Positions 10,923 to 21,200 of a stretch of DNA of 24,467 nucleotides are shown one piece after another. Each line of letters starts with the position of its first letter. The stretch's first letter is position 1. The DNA comes from Paramacrobiotus richtersi (Eukaryota > Tardigrada > Eutardigrada > Parachela > Macrobiotidae). The stretch covers positions 1 through 24,467 of the forward strand of contig JAQGAU010000735.1 of assembly GCA_034698045.1 (NCBI GenBank), in the 5' to 3' direction. Made by a program: the position numbers and the translations under genes. Under the pieces are notes generated by a model. The model was given only the letters and a program-made list of their open reading frames with translations. It was not told the DNA's origin and did not search any database.

Positions 10923-10928
10923 AATAAA
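10923..10928 (+). terminator. Polyadenylation signal AATAAA of the chitinase
   Basis: A canonical AATAAA lies about 235 nt after the chitinase stop codon, a sensible 3' UTR length. No closer copy was seen on the same strand. Confidence 0.5.
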
Positions 10929-12394
10929 GAAACGTACTTGAAGTAGGTTTGAAATGGTCTCCTTGTATGATTGTCTGCAATATAAAAGCAAATAGCAAGT
11001 GTAGTGTAAGAGCGACACACAACATCACTGAGCCAAGGGGTTCCGGATCGTCTGTCCCCTAGAAACTGGCCTGGAGCTAAAATAGTCGGCCGCCAATAGT
11101 TGGAGTACCTCTTTCGCCCGATGCCTGATGCGTTTTGATAAGTTTCCTGCAATCTTTTATGGGTTAGAGCGGTAGGCGACGTCTCTACATCTTGCGTTCA
11201 TATCTTCGACTTCCTTTGCCTAACATGAGAATTTGTCTGACCCACCGACATATAAACGTAGACTGTAGTGAATCAAATTTCGTACTCGTAGCGAAAATGT
11301 TTAAGGTATCATATTCCGCAGACAGTGTTTTGTTAATGAAGTCTTTTGTTAGTTTCACTGGGAATTTTTGACCGGGTTTTTGGTCAGTCAGTAATTCTGG
11401 CTGAAATGTGCCGGTACTATGGTATCAGTGGCAGAAGTGTATAAACTGTCTGCCAAGTATGAATTTTTTCGGCGGTGCGCTTTTTTCTTCGGGTGAATTG
11501 CAGTTATGAGTCATCAGCGGCGAAGTTCGAAAGTGAGCTGTGTTCACGTAACAATGTCATTATTTAGTAAATTGTAGCGATAAAACCTATAGCGCCAGCG
11601 AACATGGCCTCCTAATGCTACACAGCAGTAAGAGTAGTGGTTGACAAGTGCACGTTAACATGAGGTACAAACGTCAGCACTTTCACAGAGCACCCGTTTC
11701 TTGGTAGCGCTCCGGTCGTACGTGATTCAAGCATGCAGCTCTACCCAGAATCAGATCGACAAGAAGCTTCCGGCAACCTGTTGCAAATGCGGTTAGGTAC
11801 ATCTGACGTTCTTTGCTACAATTTGACGTGTAGTCTTGTCCAATATCCGCAACGAAAACAACTATTTATACCAACTTCGTGGTGCAAATAAACATCAGTA
11901 CACATATACAGACCAACAAGTGCATACATAGCAAATCTTTAAAGTGCTGAACTTTCATGGAAAGTTGGGTAAGGATGTGGCATTTTGCGATCCTTTTGGT
12001 TGCACCCGTTATCTGTATATTCACAGGGAGAAAAAATTACACTTTTTACGCTGATGCATTTGATACATTACTCTAAGAACTCGCGCCCTGTGCACAGAAC
12101 TAAACGGCCGAGTTTAACATTTTCTTTACGAAGGCCTTTACGAGTGTTATAGTTATGCTTAGATGGAGCTCCCGCATCCTCTGACCCACCTCTTGGTTTG
12201 GCCGTTGCCGACAAGTCGAAGCGTCGATGTTACCATTTCCCATTCGCATCACTGCTACACTATGATGTTAATGGAAAAGAATTCCTCCATGCATCACATG
12301 GAACAAGAAGACGCAGCAAATGCAGCGAAGCACAGAAATCACTGTGAGTTTATCAAAGCCAACTTCGATTACATCAGGTACAAATGTATAACGT
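10929..12394. other. Intergenic region, no gene seen
   Basis: About 1.5 kb without a supportable gene. The open frame at 12163-12456 (+) has no motif, although it overlaps the start of the peptide-precursor candidate in another frame and could be part of its leader. No strong repeats were noticed. Confidence 0.5.
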
Positions 12395-12958
12395 ATGATG
12401 AAATACAGCGTCCGGTCCAAGGAGTCTGTCATTCTACTCTTCTTATACAACTATAGCCTATTACACGTGTTGGTTACCTTAGCAAAGCCACCGTCTGTGT
12501 CCGTATTTGAGAGCCATTTTCAAGCCGAAGAACCTCTCCACACCCATTGGGCAAGCATTCAGCGACGATTTACCCAGCGAAACTAACATGATTCCATCCA
12601 GTCCATCGGCTAATGCTGAAACCACAAGAACCTCTATCAGCTCAGCACAAAGTCAAAACGTGAGCTATCCCAGATAAAGCAAGCTGGAAAACCCAAACCT
12701 GACCAGCAGGACGACAGAAATCTTTACGCCGGATACGTCTGGGGAGGAAGGAAGAAGCGGGAGTCTGATAGCCTTGACCAGCCGGACAATTCCAACCTTT
12801 ACGCCGGATGCGTCTGGGGAGTTAGGAAGAAGCGGGAATATAATGGCGCAGAGTTAGCCAATTTGGAAAAAAATCTAGGAGAAAGCGTCAGTAGCGAGAA
12901 AACGTACGAACAAAAGATGGCTGCAAACTATTTCAGTCTGCTGAAGAAGGTGAGATAA
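12395..12958 (+). CDS. Candidate neuropeptide precursor with tandem NLYAG(Y/C)VWG units
   Basis: The proposed exon 1 (12395-12502) starts MMKYSVRSKE and has a long hydrophobic core (VILLFLYNYSLLHVLV) ending TLA, a good signal peptide. Exon 2 from 12641 is in the same frame; a phase-0 intron (TCC|gtattt ... ctatcag|CTC, 138 nt) would remove two in-frame stops (TAA 12584, TGA near 12616). Exon 2 contains KSKR, then NLYAGYVWGG-RKKR (12719-12760), then NLYAGCVWGV-RKKR (12794-12835), followed by an acidic spacer. RKKR is a prohormone-convertase or furin site, and the Gly before the first RKKR could give a WG-amide C-terminus. The frame ends FSLLKKVR-stop at 12958. Alternatively a phase-0 donor after LLKK (12949) joins 13074-13223, adding 49 residues that start EWNGLS. 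I recognise no known peptide family. The donor is weak and the intron is a model. Confidence 0.5.
12701..12843. repeat. 75-bp in-frame tandem duplication in the peptide precursor
   Basis: gaccagc.ggac begins at 12701 and again at 12776. ctttacgccggat.cgtctgggga and aggaagaagcggga recur at the same 75-bp offset. The period is 25 codons, so both copies read in one frame and each carries a peptide plus RKKR cleavage site. Confidence 0.85.
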
Positions 12959-13223
12959 TACCATTTGGTTAGGTTATCCTAGGAAACCCGTGAGACAGTG
13001 TTATTCACCGCATAATATCACCCCTTTCTCTCTACTGCATTCCTTGTCATGATACGAGTTGTGTTGGCTGCAGGAATGGAATGGTTTGTCACTGTCCGCT
13101 GCCGAAAAAGCGTATTTCGCGGAATGGGATCGCGAAGAAGTGGTCCGCATCAGCGCGTTGGGAATAATCTGTTTCTCGGACTTGAGAAGACTTTGGATAC
13201 GGTTTCAAAACACTCTGGATTAG

Positions 13224-14312
13224 ACCAAAATGCAGTCTAGAGGTCGGGTCAGATTTTTGCTCTTTATGCCAGCTTAGATTTTTAGACTGGACCCCTTTAA
13301 ATCTATTAATTGTAGCAAAAGCACACTTATTTAAACTTTCAATTTGGATTAGCATTCGTATGTTTCTCAGCTTTGCTCGTGGTACATTTTCTCACAATTG
13401 TTCTACGTATGTGTGATACGCTGGTACTGTGCATGTACGGTATACTGCTTACAAAATATTAATATATGGCCATCATTAGTCAGCGATCTGTCGATTGGCT
13501 GAGTCGGTCTGCTAGAAATCAGGAAACAATTTAACTTCACGTTAATTATGTACATGTATACTCGTACGGGGAGAACTGCGCAAGTATACTGTAGTCATGA
13601 GCGGTCGTCGGCGGAAGTTCGCATGAACTAATGAAGGAAGGGTGATAAAGCTATAATGGACAGCGTATACCGATAGTCGTGAACAGTGTTAACAGTTTTC
13701 CGTTCTATATTCTTATCTTTTTTTTGACAGGAGTTCGAACATTAGCAAGCTACTGCTTTGTATCAGCATGCATGTACCCTACATCATTGTTACTGAACAG
13801 AACACAGTGCACTGTTCATTTCGATGACAGTCAGCAGTGACTCAGCACTCTATGATAAATTGTATGCGCAAAGCCGCAGTCCACCGCTAGTATACGTCCC
13901 AGTACATAATTATGTACAGTTTAAACACACACTACCCTGCTGGATATGGAAGGCAAACCGGTATTAATCTCGGTACCTGTATCAAATGCTTATTGTTAGT
14001 ACGTGCCGCGGTTATCGGTGCTGATTTAGCCGACATTCAAACCAAACCAAATCAGGTATTACGGTCTGTACATAAAGCAGACAGTTTGTAACTGCCTTCA
14101 GTCGCAGCTGGCGTGTATCAGCGGTGTTCCAACAGAGTTCAACACACGTTGAACGGAAATCCAATCGTTTTTAAACCCGGCAAGGAACAGGACGCTGATC
14201 AAAATCTGGATCATGGTTTTATCTCCTGACACGGAAGTGTGACATAAATATCATTTTTTTCACTGAGCAATTATTGTCATCCTCGCTCCAAGTGAACACA
14301 TACGTTTATACC
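13224..14312. other. Intergenic region upstream of the methyltransferase
   Basis: About 1.1 kb with no supportable gene. The frames near 13049-13355 are shadows of, or alternatives to, the third-exon option of the peptide precursor. A TATA-like acataaatatc lies about 70 nt before the methyltransferase ATG but is weak evidence for a promoter. Confidence 0.5.
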
Positions 14313-15059
14313 ATGGCTCAAAACATCTACGACAACCAAACCTTCTTCGACGGATACTCCACGATGCACCGTTCGGTCCACGGACTGAAAGGCATGCCGG
14401 AATGGCCAGCTGTCATCAAAATGCTCCCAGACTTACATGGACTGAATGTAATCGACCTTGGAAGCGGGTATGGCTGGTTCTGCCGTTATGCTAAAGAAAA
14501 TGGTGCCGAACAGGTTCTCGGTGTGGATGTTTCGGAAAAGATGCTCGACAAAGCTCGGCAAATGACGCAGGACAGCGGAATCCAGTACCGTCAAGAAGAT
14601 TTGGAGACGATCATTCTTCCGGAGTCGACATACGATCTAGCGTATTCTTCCTTGACTCTGCATTATATAGAAAATATCGTCGAACTGATTCGAAAGATTT
14701 ACGCATCACTGAAGCCAAGTGGAAGCTTCGTCTTTACAGCGGAACATCCTGTTTACAGTGCTGCCGGTAGCTACAACGCCTACCAGTGGGTCGTGGACGC
14801 TAATGGGAAGAAGTCTTGGCCGGTACATTCATATCAGGATGAAGGCCCACGGATGGTGAAGTGGTATGTCGAAGGAGTGGTGATGCAGCATCGACTAATG
14901 GCTACGTATTTGAATTTGCTGATCGAGGCGGGATTTGTAATTCGGCATGTCGAGGAATTTAGTCCTACAGCAGAGCAGGTCGCGGAGAACCCGGAGCTTG
15001 CAGAGGAGCGAGAACGGCCAATGTTCTTGCTGGTGTCTGCTCAGAAGCCGGACAAATGA
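14313..15059 (+). CDS. Intronless class I SAM-dependent methyltransferase
   Basis: A single uninterrupted frame of 248 aa starts at an ATG in good context (accATGg). The Rossmann-fold motifs are clear: motif I VIDLGSGYG (46-54), which binds SAM; GVDVSEKML with acidic Asp72 for the ribose; an EDLE segment near 100; and YDLAYSSLTLHYI as the strand/helix after motif II. The later EHPV and RPMFLL blocks recall a bacterial and fungal subfamily of small-molecule or uncharacterised methyltransferases. The substrate cannot be deduced. No signal peptide or membrane segment is visible, so it is probably cytosolic. It lacks introns while every other model here is split, which together with its prokaryote-like sequence suggests horizontal acquisition. 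The 3' end faces the nucleotidyltransferase-like gene about 510 nt away. Confidence 0.9.
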   Translation: MAQNIYDNQTFFDGYSTMHRSVHGLKGMPEWPAVIKMLPDLHGLNVIDLGSGYGWFCRYAKENGAEQVLGVDVSEKMLDKARQMTQDSGIQYRQEDLETIILPESTYDLAYSSLTLHYIENIVELIRKIYASLKPSGSFVFTAEHPVYSAAGSYNAYQWVVDANGKKSWPVHSYQDEGPRMVKWYVEGVVMQHRLMATYLNLLIEAGFVIRHVEEFSPTAEQVAENPELAEERERPMFLLVSAQKPDK

Positions 15060-15569
15060 CAAACGCTCGTTTTTTACAGTTAGGTTATATCTTACCTACA
15101 GTCTGATGATTCTGTTTCCTTTTACAGATAACATAATTGTCACCTGCTGCATGGGGGTGGTTTGAGACAGGCTGTGATTATCGTGTGATGTCGTGTATAA
15201 TTTCTAGATGATTGTAATTAACCACTTTTTTAATGAAATCATTTAACATTTCGATAGCAAGGCGGCAACAATGATGGCCGTATGTTGCGCTAATTTACAT
15301 ATTAGTGACATTATGCAGGAAAACATCCAGTTACCAAAATATTACCGGAGAAAAAGTTGCAAAAAATAACAGGATCACATTAGGCAAGTTGCCGAAGAAA
15401 GACAGAGTTCGGACAATGAAAATACAAACAGAAAACTTGTTGTGATGCATCAGTTGGAAAAAGCACTACTAACAATCGCCCCAGAAACTGCAGAAACAGT
15501 GCGCTTGGCTTCGGAAGCCTCGTGAAACCAGCTCCGGTCAAACCCATTACATCCATTGAACAACTCAAT
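15060..15569. other. Convergent intergenic region
   Basis: About 510 nt between two convergent genes, presumably holding both 3' UTRs. I see no strong gene. The minus-strand frame at 15380-15568 is open but lies just past the stop of the upstream minus-strand gene and has no motifs. Confidence 0.5.
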
Positions 15570-16795
15570 CTACAGGCTAAGTTCCGACTCCGCCTCCAGC
15601 AACGAACCTTTGCAAATGTGATGCACAGCTGTCCGCATCACCGCGCTCTTGATCTCCTCTTCACTCAGATTGAATAAGTGGTTTTCCGGATAGTTTTCTT
15701 TCAGTAGGATCATGACGGCGCCCAGTGCTTTCCCCGTCAGTCCGGTCCACTCGGACACCAGATTACCGTTAAACTTTCTCTTGACCTCCAATCGTGTCCT
15801 ACCCCGTTTGACCATCTTTTCCCACTTTTTCTCCCGCTCGAAAAACGCAACGGCTTCCTGGAAGACGTCCTGTTCGCTGGGTCGTTTTCGCTGGTTCACC
15901 TACAAATGAGAGATAGATCAGACGGAGAAAAGCTGAAAGTTGTTTCGTAATGAATGAATTATGGTATCCTAATGTAAAGCAGTAGCTAAATATGTACAAA
16001 TACATACATTATTCTGTGGTTTATTACGGGCTCATACCTCTTCAGATAATTTTGTGACAGCGCAGTACGTCACAAATTCCGTAAACATTGGTCGATCCCG
16101 GTCTCGATACCTTCTCTCCTTATTCATACTGTCCCGGCAAAATATCCCCGGTCGGAAAAACCTCGATGTACAAATCCATTCAAAAATCTCCGGTAGCGTG
16201 TTAAACCCATTGATCCACCTTTCTTTGTCCAAGCCCAAATACTCCAACGTTTTCCATACATTACTGGTCAAGAAAATCTTCTCCCCAACACACGGTTCCG
16301 GCGTCAAGATCCTGAATCTATCATGCCCCATCAACAATCCATTCGATTTACACAACATGCCCAGGATCATTCCAACGTCTCCATAGGACAGAAAGAGTTT
16401 GGCGAAATCGAACTCATCTTCCGAGTGCACAAAGATCATGTCGATTTGGTGGTCTTTGTACTCGAATGATGTCACTTTCCCTGAAACCAATCAAACATGT
16501 TTTATTCTGATCTACTTGATTCTTAGAAAAAAATACAAAAATGCTGTGTAATCTTACCATTAATGATGCATTCTTTGCTGTTTAGTGCTACGACGGGATC
16601 AAATGGATCTTTATCCGGTTCCAGTAAACATATGACATCCAAATCTCCATGGTCGATTTTTCCCGGTTTCTCAAAAGGGACAGCCACTTTGGAGTAGTAT
16701 TCGGAGAGAATCGCGAGAATTTCTTGCTTGATTTGTTCGTACCGTTGGCGGTCCATCCGCTGGGCAATCACTTTCTTAAAGGCGTTTCCTCCCAT
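15570..16795 (-). CDS. Pol-beta-fold nucleotidyltransferase-like protein
   Basis: Three minus-strand exons, 16795-16558, 16480-16038 and 15899-15570, join with matched phases (AATG|gtaaga ... tttcag|GG; GAG|gtatga ... ttgtag|GTG), giving 336 aa. The start is the ATG of MGGNAF. After an N-terminal helix comes a nucleotidyltransferase-type core: HGDLDV with metal-ligand candidates Asp51 and Asp53, and a third acidic residue in QIDMIF (Asp93). The middle (SYGDVGMILGML, LEYLGLDKERW, GFNTLPEIFEWI) looks helical and conserved. The C-terminal FNGNLVSEWTGLTGKALG resembles the RNA-binding helical module of CCA-adding and poly(A) polymerase relatives. I recall similar uncharacterised proteins in fungi and large DNA viruses, which is memory and not a search result. 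The nucleotide and acceptor specificity are unknown. It is probably cytosolic or nuclear. Confidence 0.7.
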
Positions 16796-18213
16796 TTTCA
16801 CGGATGTACACTTTGTGCAGAGATCAGTAGTTTGTCCAAAACAATCAAAAATGTATCAGGAATTTGGACGTTATTATAGTATCACCCGAAAAATGATCTG
16901 TTGTTACATTACTGCAAGTGCAGGTTGAAACTGGATTTAAACACGATTAAAAACACAAAAGTTACTGATAAATCTGCAGCTCACAGGAAGATAACCGCAA
17001 TGAGATCATAGTTCTGACTTAAGCGGACACACTGTGCGATAAACCGCACTGTAAATACTGACACGGTAACAGCTGCTTTGCGTTGCATCATGCAGCGGGC
17101 GGTAAATGTCTATTACTCATCGTATCGATCATACAGCAGCGCTTATCGTAAATATATATCGATCATACAGCAGCGGTTCACGACGTACGACTGTCGGAAC
17201 TCTGAAGGCGTTTTCCGCGTAGTGGCTGCTGGTCTGTATTGCCGGCATTAGTCATGATTCGCATTTGCGAAAGAGTGCGAAAATATGACGTAGCAGAGGT
17301 AAAGCGTTCTAAAATACAAAACATATCGAAAGTTCGCTTCTTTGTTAATGAGACTGACGAGTTCTAAATTCACAAAGTAATTGCTTCCTCACGAAAAATT
17401 TCTTATAGAGCGACTCTATCGAAACAGTGCGACATAGATATTGATTTTTTAAACTCTAATGACACGGGGATAGGACATTGCTGGCGCTAAAGATTACTAC
17501 GGCAGAAACATTACTGTTCAAAACTAAAACCAAAACAAGCATTATAATTATTAACTTTCAAAAAGTGTCTTTGTAAATACTGAAAACCTTACCCTCAAAA
17601 TAGCAAAAACGTTGTTTCAAAAACGCACCAGACCGCGCCTTTGATATATACTGATTCTGCTGACTTGTGACTCACAAGTTGCGAGTATACAAACTCCAAA
17701 TAAGTGACATAAACCAATATGACAACTCCAGTAATATTAGGAGTGTGGTTTTTCAGTGGAGCTTCGTGTCAAAAATGAACAGAGGATAGAAGACAATATT
17801 GAGGGATAAAAAAGCTTTAAACGGTACTCAAGAGAACCATAAAGGGGTTTCAAATATCACGCAACCTTTGTCGCATTGATCAAAGTAAACCGAGGATTGA
17901 TCAAACAGCAGAATATGGATAAACGGTGGGTACTCTCATATTCAGCTATACATGTTATTGAAGTACAGACTATACATGATGTATTGATATCAGTTAAACT
18001 TAGAGCAAATAGGCAGTAAAAGACCGCAGTGCAGAACAGGATATCGCAGCAGGCTATAACCGTATCCATTATTCCCGTATTTCCTGCCGCTTCCCACGCT
18101 CCAAACTTATGTCAACATAATTATAAGCTAATATCTCTCCATTTCTCCGTCCTAACCGTGGCATTGCGTTCATTTTGTACTGTTCTTGGAATCACTATAT
18201 AAGCGTTTGCAAC
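16796..18213. other. Divergent intergenic region
   Basis: About 1.4 kb between divergent genes, so it probably holds both promoters. A minus-strand frame at 17857-18069 encodes a hydrophobic stretch but has no recognisable family or splice support. A 19-bp direct repeat lies near 17123. The string ctatataagc near 18194 is only about 15 nt before the cyclase ATG, too close to act as its TATA box for that start. Confidence 0.5.
17123..17175. repeat. 19-bp direct repeat
   Basis: tatcgatcatacagcagcg occurs exactly at 17123-17141 and 17157-17175, a 34-bp period, in the region between the divergent genes. It could be a paired factor-binding site or a chance small duplication. Confidence 0.75.
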
Positions 18214-21200
18214 ATGTACCGTAACCAGTTGTTTTTGTCGATTGCGGCTGTTTTGCATTATGGTGCGCCTTCATATTGCCGGAATCTGAATTTCATATTG
18301 GTTACGATGGGGGATAATTCGTTGTACGGTTACTATGCCGCGCTGCCTTATTATGATGTTGCCTTTGAAACTGTCGCACAGATGTATCCGAGTGTCTTCC
18401 GGAATTACACAATACAGGTCTTTACTACACAATTACTTGGGTGTTTTAGCACGTAACGTTTCGGATTGTGTGGATGTTTTTGTACACCAGCGATGTCGTT
18501 TTGGCGGGAAGAAAAGTTAATATTACAGGTCTTTCAAAAACCCGGATTGCAGGATTGTTTGGATGCGGCGTCGGAGATGTTCGTTACGACGGGAGAGATA
18601 TTCGACTTGCTTCAAAACACGGAGGGATTTTCCATTCTTATGTCCCCAGGTACGCTATTTGATACGTGTTTACCTTTGGGCTTCTTTTCTTTGTTATTCT
18701 AGCTGATTATAACAACTAGCTTTTGTATTTATACATCTGTTTGAATAATGGATTTATCGTAGAAGCGTGATCGTCCCTTTTCCCAAGAGTAAACACTGTA
18801 AAAATTGGAAATAGTGTGGCACAGAACGATGTTTATGCTTGCAGGATGCAGTCCGGAAATGCTGGCTCTTGCCGATTTTTCTAGAGGTACTGTACTGAAC
18901 AAATGTTACCAAGTAAGCAACTCAATTAAAATGTATTAATAACCTAGTGATCCAGCCACTGATCCTTGCATGAAACGGTTTGTAATCGGCGTTCTTTTTT
19001 TTGCAGAGATAAACGTACCGCTACTAGCTAGGTGAGCTGTCTCACTGCAAAGTAATCTGACATCTGACATGTACATATCTGTTACGACAGCACGTCCACC
19101 GATGCCAGATTTGCCAATCGGAAACGCTACCCGACGTTTCTCACGTTCGGCTCTACGAACCAGGGCAGCCAGGCCCCAGCGACCATTGCCTTTCTCAAAT
19201 ACTACAAGTGGAAGACCTTGACCTTATTCTGCGATGACCTGGTTCTCCATCCTCCCGCTGCGGCGTTTTTAGGGACATATTGTCGCTCCCTCAAACCAAT
19301 GCTGACAGGAAATGCGGGGTATGAGTTCTACTTGGAGAGCTATGATTCGAAAACGGATCCTGGGTATGAAGCGAGACTACTGCGGGCAAAGTCACAGAGC
19401 AGAGGTTAGAATGAATTTATTATATAAGTCGTTGCAGACCAGATTATGTTTTATTATTGCAGTTCTAGTTATCTTAACGAGAGCGGACGAACTGCGGAAA
19501 ATGATGGTAACATTTTTCTTCTTCCAGCTGACAGGGATAATCAGATCTTTGTTTTCTGTGCTTTACAGCTTATTGCACACAAACTGAACATGACAAATAG
19601 CGAATACGTAAGTCTAACAAAGCGACACAAATTTAATTTTTAGATGCATTAGGATCTGGCTATATTTTCGAAAAGGTGTACATTTATGCAATACCGAATC
19701 AAGGACCGGATTATATACCATTGGAAGTCGATATGGGAAAGCCAGATGACCAGGTGATTATCCAAAATCTCTCACATGACTCGACGGATACAGCACGTGC
19801 GGGAAAAAATTAAATATGATTTATAGATTATTTTTGAGGCTTATAAACATGTGATCGTTATAACCTTCGTTCTGCCCCAATACGATCGAATTCAGCCGTA
19901 CATCGATGCGGTCACAAGAACAGCCGCGAGGAAATATAACTATTCCTACGGTTACGACGAAGTGGTAAGAAATTAGAATCAATGGCCTTTAAAATATCTT
20001 GACCCCTGCTTTATTATCAGCATAACGAAATAATTCTTGCCATTCCGGAAATGATATTCTCCGTCGCAAAGGTGGGACTGGCACAAAAGGGTCCGTGAAA
20101 TGTTGATTAATAAAAGCAGAAGAACTTTGCAGGCGCTTAACGAGTCTCAAATCCCAATAACTGAACTGAACATCAACGCGTTTCTTAAACTTTTCTTGAA
20201 CCGGAGATTTGATATCGGCGAAATGCGACCGGTTATCATTGGACCAGTTGGAATGCGGCTTTGTGACACCTTCTATTCTCGGTTGAACGCTTCCACTAGA
20301 AAGTTTGAGGTAAGCAATTCGGCCATGTCTTTGTTGTCCTCAGAAGGCGGTGAACAACGGATAATTCTTACAATTAAGATACAGTACTGATTTTCTTACT
20401 TTTTGAACTTGACGCTTAGTACGAGCTGAAAACTTGAATTTTGCAGCCTACGTGGCATTTTAATGCTAGCACCAACGTGGTGTCAAAACTGTCCCCCTTA
20501 GCCGATGAATGGAACGGACACTTTGCTCCCCCGTTGAACCTTCCGGTCTGCGGATACCGGAATGATCGATGCTCCACCGATACCGGTAATTCAATGCTCA
20601 ACATCCTACGCCAATGCGCATTAATAACGTTTTCGCGTATGGTTGTCAGATTTAACTCCAATAATCGTTGGCGCCGTATGCGGACTAATTGCTGTTTCGT
20701 CCATATTGATTGGGATTTCGATTTACTGCATGTAAACGTCTGTTCTTGCCGGCTTGGGAGGAAACCAAAGCATGATTATGTTGCGAGCGTATTTTTATAG
20801 AAAGCGTTCCCATGGCTTGGATCAATCTAGCTGGTGGAAACTTGACAGCAACTTATTGGAATTACCGACCATCTTGTCAAAAACAGGAGACATTTGCCAA
20901 GGAAAGTACAACGGTGAAACCGTTTGGATAAGATTTGTGCCACTTAGCGGCGTAGGAGAGGATGAGCTGGTTTCGAATGCTGCTGTTCAAAAGCATTTCT
21001 CACAGGTCTGCCTAATGAGGAACAAGGTTTCCCTTTAGGGGAGTTTCTGTGTTTTGTGCTAAGCATCAGTAAAACCACAACATCCGCGCACCTGTAGACA
21101 TTGCACCAGCCTCCGCTGTGATTTATAATAGCCAGAACATCAGTTAACATGGTCCAGAAATCCGTTTGTGCGCAACGGCCGGTTGTTACGCAATAGCAGT

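Noticed and set aside
12163..12456. 97-codon plus-strand frame overlapping the start of the peptide precursor
   Set aside because: His/Met-rich without motifs, in a different frame from the signal peptide; perhaps 5' leader sequence only.
13049..13240. Alternative frame giving an Arg/Gly-rich peptide in the possible third exon of the precursor
   Set aside because: It would need a different splice phase from the phase-0 donor at 12949; the EWNGLS frame fits that phase.
17857..18069. Hydrophobic minus-strand frame that could suggest a membrane protein fragment
   Set aside because: Too short, with no conserved receptor motifs and no neighbouring exons in phase.
18193..18203. TATA-like string just upstream of the cyclase ATG
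   Set aside because: Transcription would then start after the ATG of the signal peptide; no alternative in-frame ATG with a signal peptide follows.
18450..18528. Possible extra cyclase exon in a second frame containing [16 protein letters not shown]
   Set aside because: Its possible donor at 18528 is phase 1, and no acceptor restores the downstream frame; a single 111-nt intron keeps phase 0 on both sides.
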